From NCBI GenBank assembly GCA_017395245.1, contig JAFPVR010000096.1:1-40332 (forward strand): a stretch of 40,332 nt of DNA, read 5' to 3'. A program made the position numbers and the translations under genes. This DNA is from Bacteroidales bacterium (GTDB lineage Bacteria; Bacteroidota; Bacteroidia; Bacteroidales; WCHB1-69). This document shows, piece by piece, positions 1 to 7,659 of the stretch (its first letter is position 1; every line of letters starts with the position of its first letter). Under the pieces are notes generated by a model. The model saw only the letters and a program-made list of their open reading frames with translations. It did no database searches and was not told the DNA's origin.

Positions 1-813
1 GACCCCTATATGAAACAGTTCTTCTCTTACGATGAGGAATATCTGAAACAGACTGACTTCGATCGCGCCGTGCAGATCTACAAGGAGCGTTTCGCCAATC
101 CCGCTGACTTTACCTTCTTTTTCGTGGGCAACTACGATGAGACGGAGATGAAACAATTTGTGGAACTCTATCTCGGTTCCCTGAAGACCGAATCCGGTAA
201 GAAAGAGAACTACAACCTCAACGTACTGAAACCGCGTCCCGACAAGGCCTCTACGCAAACCGTTTATGCCGGTACCGAGGAACAGGGCTGGATGGGCATG
301 TTCATCACCAACCCCATCGACTGGAGCTACCGCAACGCCATCATCACCGATATGATCGGTGAGGCATTAGACATCCTGTTCGTCAAGATTGTGCGTGAAA
401 AGATGGGCGATGTCTATTCCCCGACGGTAAGTATGAGCGCTGGCAAACTGCCTCGTCCTGAAATAACCCTGATGATTCTCTTAGGTTGCGACCCGGTGAA
501 GACCGACAAATTGGCTACTGCCAGCCTCAAGATTCTTAACGACTTCAAGGCCAAGGGTCCGGACAATAAGACCATGGCCCTCATCAAGAAGCAGATGACC
601 AGCACCCATGCCAAGAACATCCAATCCAACAGCTTCTGGTTAGGCTATATCAGCGGCAAGGTTATCCAAGATGAGCCGATTATCGCGCCTTCCGAATACG
701 ACAACATCGTCAATTCGGTTACCAAGAAAGAGATGGTCGAATTCATGAAAAAGTACTTCCACCCCGAAATCTACACTCGTGTCGATATGCAGCCGACGAC
801 GATGCAGCAATAG
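1..813 (+). CDS. M16 (insulinase-like) zinc peptidase, C-terminal part
   Basis: This is the 3' end of a gene that begins before the window; the reading frame is open from base 1. The visible 270 residues look like the C-terminal half of an M16/pitrilysin-type peptidase of the PqqL kind: a 'FFVGNYDETEMKQFVELYLG' segment, followed by a second M16 lobe with 'VREKMGDVYSPTVSMS' and the closing 'MVEFMKKYFHPEIYTRVDMQP' helix. The HxxEH zinc site lies in the N-terminal lobe and is outside the window, so activity cannot be judged. In Bacteroidota these proteins are usually exported periplasmic peptidases. The gene ends with TAG at 811-813. No clear terminator follows; the next gene starts 116 bp later on the same strand. 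Confidence 0.85.
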   Translation, partial: DPYMKQFFSYDEEYLKQTDFDRAVQIYKERFANPADFTFFFVGNYDETEMKQFVELYLGSLKTESGKKENYNLNVLKPRPDKASTQTVYAGTEEQGWMGMFITNPIDWSYRNAIITDMIGEALDILFVKIVREKMGDVYSPTVSMSAGKLPRPEITLMILLGCDPVKTDKLATASLKILNDFKAKGPDNKTMALIKKQMTSTHAKNIQSNSFWLGYISGKVIQDEPIIAPSEYDNIVNSVTKKEMVEFMKKYFHPEIYTRVDMQPTTMQQ

Positions 814-929
814 GCTTTGGCTTTATAAATCCAGCCTGAATGAGAAATCCCAGAAGTTTGGTATTGCCATTTTTTGAGTTTGAGGTGTATCGCCACCTTC
901 GTAGTCAAAAGGAAAACAACGTCTGAAAG

Positions 930-1424
930 ATGAAGCAGAAAAAAGACAAAGAACAGAAAGAACGCGACTTCGAGCGGTTAGTGCAGGAGCAGCGGCAGAC
1001 GATCTACTCGGTGTGCTACCTCTTCGCCAACGACCGCCAGGAGGCAGATGACCTCGCTCAAGAGGTGCTGATACGCCTCTGGCAGGGCATCGACAGTTTC
1101 GAGGGGCGCAGCTCGGCCAAGACGTGGGTCTATCGCGTGGCGCTGAACACCTGCGTGACCCTCGACAAACGCCACCGCCGCCGTCCCGACTGCATGCCGT
1201 TGGAAATGGACATCGACCTCTTTGCAGACGAAGAGGCCTGTCCTGCCGCCAGCCGTCTGCACAAGCGCATCGCACGGCTTCACCCCTTCGACCGCGCACT
1301 GATTCTGCTTTGGCTCGAAGACCTGCCCTACGACGAGATTGCCGCCATCCTCGGCATCACCGTCAATAACGTCAGCGTGCGTCTGGTGCGCATACGCGAG
1401 AAACTCAAATCATTCACCGACTAA
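930..1424 (+). CDS. ECF-type RNA polymerase sigma factor (module 1)
   Basis: A 164-residue sigma-70 family protein of extracytoplasmic-function size. Region 2 (about residues 20-85) has the DDLAQEVLIRLW helix, which binds core polymerase, and 'AKTWVYRVALNTC' near the -10 recognition helix. Region 4 (about 110-155) has the helix-turn-helix 'LPYDEIAAILGITVNNVSVR'. Regions 1 and 3 are absent, as expected for an ECF factor. The gene lies 14 bp upstream of a four-TM protein, the same arrangement as the second sigma factor at 7153. By analogy the membrane protein may regulate the sigma factor; this is inference. I see no clear TAnnTTTG box in the 116-bp leader. Its own regulon cannot be read from the window. 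Confidence 0.92.
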   Translation: MKQKKDKEQKERDFERLVQEQRQTIYSVCYLFANDRQEADDLAQEVLIRLWQGIDSFEGRSSAKTWVYRVALNTCVTLDKRHRRRPDCMPLEMDIDLFADEEACPAASRLHKRIARLHPFDRALILLWLEDLPYDEIAAILGITVNNVSVRLVRIREKLKSFTD

Positions 1425-1438
1425 ACCTCAAAACAGAT

Positions 1439-2017
1439 ATGGAACAGTACGAAGACATTAAAAGCGAACTGCAGCAGGAACTGCAAGACCTGCAGCAGAA
1501 TGTGGAGCGGCACAGCACTTTCAACAGGGAAGTGTGGCAACGTGCGGTGAAACGACACAGCAGGCACCTCTATATGCAGACCTTGTTTTCCACTATATTT
1601 CTTGTGATCATATTTGCCACCTCTACCATTTTTCAACTATTGCCTTGGTGGATTCTGATTCCCGCTGACCTGATTATTGGTTACGTTGTGGTGGAGGCCC
1701 TTATCGGCTCAAACGGTCTCCGAAAGGCCGATGTGCAGAGTCGCGAGGGGCTTCTCTCCATGCGGGAATGCATGCGCAAGGAGAGCTCTTACTCAAAGCG
1801 CAGGCTAATCATTATGAAAATTGTGGCTTTGCTCGGTGTACTTTTGGGGGTGGTAATGCTTATCTACCTCTGTTTATATGACGACCGAGACACTTTTGTA
1901 GCCGTGCTTATCGGAATTCTTGCCTCCTTTGTTATCGGCGGGTCGCGGTTCGAGAAGCGGGTAAAGAAAGAATCCGACGATTTCGTCGAAGAAATCGACG
2001 AGCTGCTGAAGGAGTAA
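1439..2017 (+). CDS. Four-TM membrane protein paired with ECF sigma factor
   Basis: A 192-residue protein of unknown family. Residues 1-42 are a charged, Gln-rich helical region (probable coiled coil, cytoplasmic). Four hydrophobic segments follow near residues 45-65, 68-90, 123-146 and 150-168, then an acidic amphipathic tail ending 'EEIDELLKE'. It begins 14 bp after the sigma factor and is probably cotranscribed. The protein after the other ECF factor (7643-8266) has the same plan: helical N-terminus, four TMs and a tail ending 'YDELLEN'. Both are therefore candidates for atypical membrane anti-sigma factors or sigma-linked sensors. They lack the usual Bacteroidota FecR domain and any visible zinc-binding anti-sigma motif. 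Function is inferred from position only. Confidence 0.75.
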   Translation: MEQYEDIKSELQQELQDLQQNVERHSTFNREVWQRAVKRHSRHLYMQTLFSTIFLVIIFATSTIFQLLPWWILIPADLIIGYVVVEALIGSNGLRKADVQSREGLLSMRECMRKESSYSKRRLIIMKIVALLGVLLGVVMLIYLCLYDDRDTFVAVLIGILASFVIGGSRFEKRVKKESDDFVEEIDELLKE

Positions 2018-2094
2018 AAACGCAATTAAAGACCACACCTCCGCCAAAATTCGCCTCTCGCGAGTTTGGCGGAGACCCGTGTTGCGGGAATGCG

Positions 2095-2102
2095 TATCTT
2101 TG
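2095..2102 (+). promoter_or_regulatory. TAnnTTTG promoter box
   Basis: TATCTTTG followed by CCG, the typical Bacteroidota -7 element, lies 39 bp before the ATG at 2142. This box supports the start at 2142, because the upstream in-frame ATG at 2079 lies before the promoter. Confidence 0.75.
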
Positions 2103-2141
2103 CCGCGTCAAAATCACTTATCAATAAATAGATTTATAATT

Positions 2142-2456
2142 ATGTGGAGCACCATTATTTACATTATTTTTCTTATTCTTGGAATCGTGGGAATGGCGTA
2201 CTACCTTTATAACGGCATTCGCAATAAAAAACTGAAAGAAGAAGGCAAAGAAGGAAAGGACAATTTATGGTTCATGGGTGTCTCTATCGCCCTAATGGTT
2301 GTGCCTATCTCGCATTTGACGGAAAAATGGCTTTCTCCACGCATCACCAGCGAGATTGCCCTGTTTTTCTTGCAGATTCTGATTCTCATCGTTCTCATCT
2401 TGGTCATCAGCTTACTCGTCAAATGTATTGCAAAGAGAAATCACATTTCTGATTAA
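2142..2456 (+). CDS. Small membrane protein of unknown function
   Basis: About 104 residues from the ATG at 2142. An N-terminal TM (residues 3-22) is followed by a Lys/Glu-rich cytoplasmic stretch (28-41). Then come a second hydrophobic segment (45-60) and a strongly hydrophobic third one (72-95) with a short basic tail. No family is recognised. Codon use is AT-rich compared with the flanking sigma factor and ATPase, which suggests a different history. The gene has its own promoter box 39 bp upstream. It stops immediately before a thioredoxin remnant. Confidence 0.6.
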   Translation: MWSTIIYIIFLILGIVGMAYYLYNGIRNKKLKEEGKEGKDNLWFMGVSIALMVVPISHLTEKWLSPRITSEIALFFLQILILIVLILVISLLVKCIAKRNHISD

Positions 2457-2516
2457 ATGTAAAGTTTTTTTCTCCTGCAAACTGCCCTTGCCCTCAACAG
2501 CATCTCCGCCCAATCG

Positions 2517-2756
2517 ATGTTCGAGGGCCGGCTGCTGGAACCGCGTTTGGAGAACCTCGCACGCCAGCACCGCAAGACGGTTGCCTTCTTCAAAATCGAC
2601 ATTGACGAGTCTCCCGTGACCGCAAACCGCTTTGGCGTAAAAGTAGTGCCGACCGTCGTTTTGCTGAAAGACGGCGTGGAGGTCAACCGCTTTGAGGGCG
2701 GCGGCCTTTCGGAATCGGAAATCGGGAGGTGGATTGAGGAGAATATGCGGAAATAA
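2517..2756 (+). pseudogene. Thioredoxin remnant lacking the CxxC site
   Basis: The 79 codons from the ATG at 2517 match the C-terminal two-thirds of a thioredoxin: helix 'LEPRLENLARQH', strand 'VAFFKIDIDESP', the cis-Pro loop 'VKVVPTVVLLKDG', and the last helix 'SEIGRWIEENM'. The first strand and the WCxxC active site are missing. In this frame only 18 further codons are open upstream before a TAA at 2460-2462, and they contain no Cys. A run of seven T lies at 2465-2471, so a frameshift may have contributed, but neither other frame gives a clear active site. I read it as a truncated gene; a small expressed protein of unknown use cannot be excluded. Confidence 0.6.
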
Positions 2757-2799
2757 CATTTTTTTTTAATCGCACAAACACACATCTAAATTTTTTCTT

Positions 2800-2807
2800 T
2801 ATCTTTG
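2800..2807 (+). promoter_or_regulatory. TAnnTTTG promoter box
   Basis: TATCTTTG followed by CCG, 30 bp upstream of the ATG at 2838. It starts transcription of the AlbA-domain ATPase and probably of the FISUMP and barrel genes behind it, which follow with a 10-bp gap and an overlap. Confidence 0.8.
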
Positions 2808-2837
2808 CCGTCGATTTGAAAATAAAAAGAAAATACT

Positions 2838-4199
2838 ATGGGCAAGATAAAACCACGTGAAAGTCAGAATGTTGAATACAAGAGCAGCTGGCACGACAAG
2901 TATTTGGAATGGATTTGCGGGTTCGCAAACGCGCAAGGAGCCGTAATGTACTTCGGTGTGAACAATAACCACGAAGTGGTTGGTCTTAAGAATGTTGAAC
3001 GGTTGATGGAAGACATTCCCAACAAGATTGTCACTACTATGGGTATTGTGGCTGATGTTAACCTCCTCGAGATGGACGGGCTGGAGTATATCGAAGTGGT
3101 GATAGAGACCAGCAATATTCCTATCAACTACAAAGGCAAATACTACTACCGATCCGGCAGCACCATGCAGGAACTACGAGGTCCGGCACTCCAGCAGTTT
3201 GTGCTGAAGAAAATGGGGCGTTCATGGGACGACATCGTTAACGAACACGCCACGATTGATGATTTGGACAGATCTGCAATAGACTACTTTTTGAGGAAAG
3301 GTTATGAAAACGGACGAATAACCAACGAAGAGCGAAACTTGCCCACTGAGATACTCCTTCATAATTTGGATCTGATTAATGAAGAAGGAAAACTCAAGAA
3401 TGCGGCTCTTTTGCTCTTTGCCAAGAGACCTCAAAGGTATTTCACCTGTGTTCGTTTCCATATTGGTCGTTTTGGCGTTAACGAGGCAGATTTGATGTTT
3501 CAGGATGTGATTGAGGGTAACATCATCCAGATGGCGGACAGGGTCATTGATATGTTAAAGGCAAAATACCTGATTATGCCTATCACCTTCAAGGGGATGA
3601 ACCGTATCGAGAAGCTTGAAGTGCCTGAAGATGCCTTGCGCGAGATACTCTATAACGCCATCATTCATAAGGATTATACCGGTGTTCATATTCAGATGCA
3701 CGTTTGGAATGATCGTATTGAAGTATGGAACAGTGGCGAGTTGCCTATCGGCTACACATCTGAGACTTTGTACGGTAACCATTCATCGCTACCACGTAAT
3801 AAGAATATAGCCAACGCATTCTTCAAAGCCGGTTTCATAGATGCTTGGGGGCGTGGCTACAAGAAGATTCGCGAGGGCTTTGAAGGCGCAGGTTTGCCCA
3901 TGCCTATGGTTGAGAATTTCTGCGGAGGAGTCAGGGTGACACTCCAAAGGAAAAACGTCGTAGAAAGTGCATTGAAAAGTGTGGAGAAAAATGTGGAGAA
4001 AAGTGTGGAGAAAAGTGTGGAGAAAGTGTGGAGATTAATGAAGGAGAATCCATATATAACAACAAAACAAATCGCAGAAAATATTGGTTTAACCATTCGT
4101 GGTGTTGAGGAAAATATCAAAAAACTCAAAAAAAGTAATCGTCTTCGCCGCGTTGGCGGCGATAAAGGCGGCCATTGGGAAGTAATATCCTCACAATAA
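2838..4199 (+). CDS. AlbA_2/Schlafen-type ATP-binding regulator (COG2865-like)
   Basis: 453 residues. The N-terminal domain (about 5-120) is a Schlafen AlbA_2 domain: 'ESQNVEYKSSW', then 'ICGFANAQGAVMYFGVNN'. A middle region leads to a GHKL/HATPase-like domain (about 255-345) containing 'LREILYNAIIHKDY' and 'NDRIEVWNSGELP'. The C-terminus (about 395-453) is a winged helix-turn-helix, 'TTKQIAENIGLTIRGVEENI'. Between them the tetrapeptide SVEK/NVEK is repeated four times, from a 12-bp tandem DNA repeat at about 3968-4025. Members of this family are usually called putative transcriptional regulators; the ligand and target are unknown. It has its own promoter and sits 10 bp upstream of the FISUMP gene, so it may control or accompany that unit. 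Base composition is AT-richer than its right-hand neighbours. Confidence 0.85.
   Translation: MGKIKPRESQNVEYKSSWHDKYLEWICGFANAQGAVMYFGVNNNHEVVGLKNVERLMEDIPNKIVTTMGIVADVNLLEMDGLEYIEVVIETSNIPINYKGKYYYRSGSTMQELRGPALQQFVLKKMGRSWDDIVNEHATIDDLDRSAIDYFLRKGYENGRITNEERNLPTEILLHNLDLINEEGKLKNAALLLFAKRPQRYFTCVRFHIGRFGVNEADLMFQDVIEGNIIQMADRVIDMLKAKYLIMPITFKGMNRIEKLEVPEDALREILYNAIIHKDYTGVHIQMHVWNDRIEVWNSGELPIGYTSETLYGNHSSLPRNKNIANAFFKAGFIDAWGRGYKKIREGFEGAGLPMPMVENFCGGVRVTLQRKNVVESALKSVEKNVEKSVEKSVEKVWRLMKENPYITTKQIAENIGLTIRGVEENIKKLKKSNRLRRVGGDKGGHWEVISSQ
3968..4025 (+). repeat. 12-bp in-frame tandem repeat (SVEK linker)
   Basis: About four and a half copies of AGTGTGGAGAAA, one reading AATGTGGAGAAA, encode SVEK-NVEK-SVEK-SVEK in the ATPase linker before the winged helix. 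The unit is a multiple of three, so copy-number change would alter linker length without shifting the frame. Confidence 0.8.
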
Positions 4200-4209
4200 A
4201 AACAAACAA

Positions 4210-5112
4210 ATGAACCCCACCGCAAAACTTTTCGCCCTGTTCTGTACACTGGCGCTCCTGCTCCCCGCGTGCGTCACCGTGCGCGACTGCGACGGGAACC
4301 GCTACCGCACACTGAAAATCAACGGGATGCGGTGGATGGCGGAGAACCTGCGGACGACCCATTACGCTGACGGGAGCCCGATTGTACGGGGCGAGGTGGC
4401 GGACAAGGACACGACCGTTGCCTGCTATTTCGACTACGGCAACAATCAAGATTCCGTGCGGAAGTACGGGCTACTCTACACCTGGACGGCAGCGGTGCGC
4501 GATACGGGAACGACCTCCGCGAGTGTGCAAGGGGTCTGTCCCGACGGTTGGCACCTGCCGGACGACGCGGAATGGACGGCGATGACACGGGGCTGTGTCG
4601 CGGAGGGCTACCAATATCGTATTCCCTTCTCAACCCAGAATATGCGTGTTATCAAACGGTTTGTGCATCCTCCCCGCAGTGGCTATCGCTATCCCGGCAA
4701 CTACTCGAAAGTGGGCGAAGAGTCCTTCTGGTGGAGCTCCACTCCCTCAAGCGACGGCACCGCTACGGGCCGATATTTGGAGAACTTCAACTATCCCTGC
4801 CCGTACGTATGTTTCGGGAAGGTGTATAACGGTTACAGCGTGCGCTGTGTGCAAGACGGGGCGAAAGTCACCGCCCCGAAGCTAAAAGTCAAAAATCGGA
4901 AAAAGGGGAGTGTGCAGGGTATGTCGCAGTTGGACACGTTCACCATCCCACACAAAACGGTTATGCCCCGTTCTTTCTTAGCAGACAAACGGCTGTCCGA
5001 CGATGAAAAAACCTGTTTTGTGATATTGAGATGCAATGAAAAAGATCTGTATAATACTGATATTGCTGCTGTTCGCCGGAACGCTCGCGGCGCAAGACAT
5101 CCGAAAATATGA
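4210..5112 (+). CDS. FISUMP-domain lipoprotein, internally deleted paralog
   Basis: 300 residues. A lipoprotein signal peptide (1-20) ends at the lipobox 'LLPAC'. A FISUMP domain (Fibrobacter succinogenes major paralogous domain; about 26-220) follows, with 'MRWMAENLRTTHYADGSPI', 'GLLYTWTAAV', 'GVCPDGWHLPDDAEW' and 'GYSVRCVQDG'. The protein is nearly identical to the N-terminal 257 residues of the 605-residue paralog at 9121. It then jumps at 4978/4979 to that paralog's last residues (DKRLSDDEKTCFVILR...). The missing 918 bp (306 codons) preserves the frame, and the paralog sequence shows a 2-bp CT match at the break. Its last 25 codons overlap the signal-peptide codons of the gene at 5036. 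It is probably surface or periplasmic; the role of FISUMP domains is unknown. Confidence 0.85.
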   Translation: MNPTAKLFALFCTLALLLPACVTVRDCDGNRYRTLKINGMRWMAENLRTTHYADGSPIVRGEVADKDTTVACYFDYGNNQDSVRKYGLLYTWTAAVRDTGTTSASVQGVCPDGWHLPDDAEWTAMTRGCVAEGYQYRIPFSTQNMRVIKRFVHPPRSGYRYPGNYSKVGEESFWWSSTPSSDGTATGRYLENFNYPCPYVCFGKVYNGYSVRCVQDGAKVTAPKLKVKNRKKGSVQGMSQLDTFTIPHKTVMPRSFLADKRLSDDEKTCFVILRCNEKDLYNTDIAAVRRNARGARHPKI

Positions 5113-6325
5113 CCCCTTTAGCGGATTCCATTTCGGCTATACAGCATCCGTCGGGGTGACCCCCCCTTGTGACGTATTCCCAAACATAGGCGACTACCCC
5201 TCCCCGGAAGGGCTGCCTGGCTGCAGCTATTTGGCCGGAATCGAAGCATCCTATCACTTCAATGACTTTTTCGGAGTATCGGTCGGATTGGAATACGGTG
5301 ACACATGGAGACAAAAAGTACGCATCCAATACCCATTAAGAGGGGAAAAGTACGTGTTCTCCAATCACTACTCCAGCTTGTACTTTCCTGTCAAGTTCGA
5401 AATGCACCTGCCCGTCGGTGACCGGTTCCACCTCTTCTCCGACCTCGGTGTGCGGTTAGGAACCGTGGGATTTTTTGTCGAAATGGGAAACCTTTACGGA
5501 CAGCACTTCGACAACGCGGAACAAGGGTTAGTTGGAACGGATAATGCAGGAAATGAGGGGGATATGGTGTTTTGCATGGCATACGACCTGTTGCCCAACA
5601 CCGTGACTGCGGACCTGCTCTTTGATCTCGGATTCTACTACCGCCTGCCTTACGACGACCAGCTGCGGTTCGCTGTCGGAGCCAATGTCGGGCTAGTCCG
5701 TTTCGCGCAAGGATGGTACTACTTCCCCAACGAGAACGCCGCCGGAACCGTCTCCTCCACCAACACCCACTTCGACATCCAAGTCGCATACATACACACT
5801 TTCAAGAAATCCAAGGAGAAACTTTACCAAAAACCCAGATGGGACACGGATTTACCACGTCACGAACTGATGCTTTCTATTTCCGATCCGTTTCCCCTTT
5901 ATATGCTACTGGGCGGATTAACGACAAGTGCACTCCCCACCCTATCCCTCAACTACCATTACAGGGTGGCCAAATGGTGCTGGATTGGAGGCTCTTTCGG
6001 GCATACCCATCTCTGGAGCAATACGATGTCGGGAATTAACGACGAACATTTCAACCTGCTGGCCGATCTACGGTTCTCCTATCTGAACAGGAAACATGTG
6101 ACACTCTATTCAGGCTTGGGTTTAGGCATCGGTTTCATGGTCGGCCATCCGTACAAACAGTTTGATCTCGTCACTTACGAGGAACATGTTCCCCACTATC
6201 ACTACAGCTCTTTCCAACTGACCGCCATCGGGGTAAGAGCTGGAGGAACACACTGGTTCGGCACGGCCGAATTAGGCTTCGGAGCACGCGGATTCGCAAC
6301 CCTCGGTGCCGGATACGCCTTCTAA
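5036..6325 (+). CDS. Outer-membrane beta-barrel protein
   Basis: 429 residues. Signal peptide 'MKKICIILILLLFAGTLAAQ', then a mature protein rich in alternating aromatic beta strands ('FSGFHFGYTASVGV', 'SYHFNDFFGVSVGLEYG') that ends in the aromatic residue 'GAGYAF', as barrels do. It is a paralog of the leftward barrel at 13787-15181: both share 'F(S/N)GFHFGYT', 'SYHF.D..GVS..L..G', 'NRKHVTLYSGL'-type strands and the closing 'LTA.GV.AG..HWFG..ELG' block. The signal peptide, however, matches that of the unrelated CxxC protein at 10865, not that of its barrel paralog. Its start lies 77 bp inside the FISUMP gene in another frame, so translation is probably coupled. No ligand can be proposed. Confidence 0.8.
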   Translation: MKKICIILILLLFAGTLAAQDIRKYDPFSGFHFGYTASVGVTPPCDVFPNIGDYPSPEGLPGCSYLAGIEASYHFNDFFGVSVGLEYGDTWRQKVRIQYPLRGEKYVFSNHYSSLYFPVKFEMHLPVGDRFHLFSDLGVRLGTVGFFVEMGNLYGQHFDNAEQGLVGTDNAGNEGDMVFCMAYDLLPNTVTADLLFDLGFYYRLPYDDQLRFAVGANVGLVRFAQGWYYFPNENAAGTVSSTNTHFDIQVAYIHTFKKSKEKLYQKPRWDTDLPRHELMLSISDPFPLYMLLGGLTTSALPTLSLNYHYRVAKWCWIGGSFGHTHLWSNTMSGINDEHFNLLADLRFSYLNRKHVTLYSGLGLGIGFMVGHPYKQFDLVTYEEHVPHYHYSSFQLTAIGVRAGGTHWFGTAELGFGARGFATLGAGYAF

Positions 6326-6382
6326 CGTGAGTTATAGTTAGAAATTAAGGGTGCTCAAAATCGGGTACTTTTTTTGTGGAGC

Positions 6383-6401
6383 CAACTGCGTCTCGCAGTT
6401 G
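6383..6401. repeat. Perfect short palindrome
   Basis: CAACTGCG-TCT-CGCAGTTG: 8-bp arms and a 3-nt loop, in the 170-bp gap after the barrel gene. A related stem (CCAACT...AGTTGG) occurs at 28733-28753. There is no T-tract on the plus-strand side, so it is not a classical terminator. Confidence 0.6.
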
Positions 6402-6459
6402 CTGGGAGTGTATCATATATAAACAATGGTTGAAGGCATCGTAATATTAAAACAATTTG

Positions 6460-6467
6460 TATCTTTG
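6460..6467 (+). promoter_or_regulatory. TAnnTTTG promoter box
   Basis: TATCTTTG followed by CCG, 28 bp before the ATG at 6496. An in-frame start at 6457 lies upstream of the box, which decides for 6496. Confidence 0.8.
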
Positions 6468-6495
6468 CCGATTGAATTCAAAATGTTTGTTCGAC

Positions 6496-6903
6496 ATGAT
6501 TATACCACAAGGAAACAGCAAAGAGGCTCTCAAACAACGTGAGGAAATCATTTCTCAAGTCTATCGCACTTGGACGGAGAACAATCCGACTAAACGGGTT
6601 TACAACCGTTCTTTGAAAAATAACATAAACATCCGCTTCCTCTCTATTACAGAGACCATACGTCATGCTGCCAAAACGTATGAGTCAACTCTTGCGATGT
6701 TGCAACTTGACACCATACTGCGAAATGCTGTCAAATACGGAAAGCCGAAACCACCCAAGAAAGGCGTAAAGAATCAGGCGGCATTTTCTCAAATGCGGGA
6801 AATGCGTTATGACTTGGCAGGAGTTGGCACTGTAAAAATGATGGTGGGCATTAAACGAACAGGAGAGATAATCCAATACTGCATCACTGCAATACAGAAA
6901 TAA
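6496..6903 (+). CDS. Small hypothetical protein, possibly LPD3/BECR-like
   Basis: About 135 residues. The N-terminal half is helical and basic (NSKEALKQREEIISQVYRTW). The C-terminal half has 'LDTILRNAVKYGKP', a linker with KPPKKG, and two strands, 'GVGTVKMMVGIKRTG' and 'IIQYCITAI'. That strand pattern recalls the polyvalent-protein domain LPD3 of the barnase-EndoU-colicin-RelE group found in phage and mobile-element proteins; this is a weak resemblance by eye. It is a single gene with its own strong promoter, in an AT-rich pocket, with no recognisable antitoxin beside it. A candidate small RNA is transcribed toward it from 6994. Confidence 0.5.
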   Translation: MIIPQGNSKEALKQREEIISQVYRTWTENNPTKRVYNRSLKNNINIRFLSITETIRHAAKTYESTLAMLQLDTILRNAVKYGKPKPPKKGVKNQAAFSQMREMRYDLAGVGTVKMMVGIKRTGEIIQYCITAIQK

Positions 6904-6989
6904 AAAAAAGAAATCGACAGGTTGGCTCTCCGAAGGGTCATCGCCAAATTGTGGACGTCTGAAACGGACTGTTCCCCTATTGATTTCCG
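6902..6989 (-). ncRNA. Candidate small structured RNA
   Basis: Reading leftward, a perfect TATCTTTGCCG promoter (box 7001-6994) is followed by about 85 nt without a convincing gene, ending in eight T (6909-6902 on the minus strand). The RNA ends pair: GAAAUC (6986-6981) with GAUUUC (6916-6911), continued by AUAGG (6979-6975) with CCUGU (6921-6917) after one mismatch. An inner stem UUGGC/GCCAA (6947-6943 with 6926-6922) encloses 'CCUUCGG'. So a promoter, a closed fold and a terminator-like U-tract lie in register. I do not recognise the family; it is not an obvious SRP RNA, tmRNA or RNase P RNA. The 3' end would stop at the stop codon of the gene at 6496. Confidence 0.55.
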
Positions 6990-6993
6990 GCGG

Positions 6994-7001
6994 CAAAGAT
7001 A
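6994..7001 (-). promoter_or_regulatory. TAnnTTTG promoter box, leftward, no CDS behind it
   Basis: On the minus strand TATCTTTG followed by CCG, as strong as the promoters of the protein genes here. It points away from the sigma factor at 7153 and drives the candidate small RNA. Confidence 0.65.
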
Positions 7002-7117
7002 CATTTTTTTGTTATACAAACATTGCTCGAGGATTCTTTTTTGCATTTTTCGTGACATCAAGCCACTGAAAGAATAAAAAGAGTAGCGCCTTTTTCCCTC
7101 CCATGTCACATTTTTGG

Positions 7118-7125
7118 TATTTTTG
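7118..7125 (+). promoter_or_regulatory. TAnnTTTG promoter box
   Basis: TATTTTTG followed by CG, 27 bp upstream of the ATG at 7153. Probably drives the whole second sigma module. Confidence 0.75.
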
Positions 7126-7152
7126 CGACTAATATGGCAAAAGAATCTTGAC

Positions 7153-7659
7153 ATGAGCAAAAAACGAGAAGAAGAATTTATGGCGATGCTGGCGCGGTGC
7201 GAACGGACGGTGTTCAAGGTGTGCCTCTTCTATACCGACCGGCAACCTGACAATGTGCGGGATATGTACCAGGATATCGTATGCAACCTCTGGCAGGCGT
7301 GGCCAAGCTTCCGGGGCGAGAGCAAAGAGAACACCTGGGTCTATCGCGTCGCATTGAACACTGCGGTGGCACAGCTGCGCAAGCGGAGCCGCACCCCATC
7401 CTTCGTACTGCTTACCGACGAGATGGTCACCACCCTCGTGGACCCTCAGCAGGAGGAACTGCAAAAACAGCTGTACAGCCTTATCGACCAGCTCAACAAA
7501 GCGGACAAATCCCTCATATTGCTCTATTTGGACAAGATTCCATACGATCAGATCGCTGAGATTGTAGGTGTCAGCGAAGCCGCTGCCCGGAAACGGGTGG
7601 AGCGGATCAAACAGAAGTTAATCATCTTAAACACAGAAGACAATGGAAAAAACATTTGA
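7153..7659 (+). CDS. ECF-type RNA polymerase sigma factor (module 2)
   Basis: 168 residues from the ATG at 7153; an in-frame start at 7114 would overlap the promoter. Region 2 has 'VRDMYQDIVCNLWQAW' and 'ENTWVYRVALNTAV'. Region 4 has the helix-turn-helix 'IPYDQIAEIVGVSEAAARKR'. It is related to the sigma factor at 930 (shared TWVYRVALNT and similar spacing) but clearly diverged. Its stop overlaps the next start by 17 bp, so it is translationally coupled to the four-TM protein. The same operon appears to include the SecD-P1-like lipoprotein and perhaps the FISUMP lipoprotein and the CxxC protein. Confidence 0.92.
   Translation: MSKKREEEFMAMLARCERTVFKVCLFYTDRQPDNVRDMYQDIVCNLWQAWPSFRGESKENTWVYRVALNTAVAQLRKRSRTPSFVLLTDEMVTTLVDPQQEELQKQLYSLIDQLNKADKSLILLYLDKIPYDQIAEIVGVSEAAARKRVERIKQKLIILNTEDNGKNI

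Noticed and set aside
3968-4025. Tandem repeat as a possible CRISPR
   Set aside because: Twelve-bp units without spacers inside a coding region. No CRISPR array or cas gene was seen in the window; the heptamer arrays also lack spacers.
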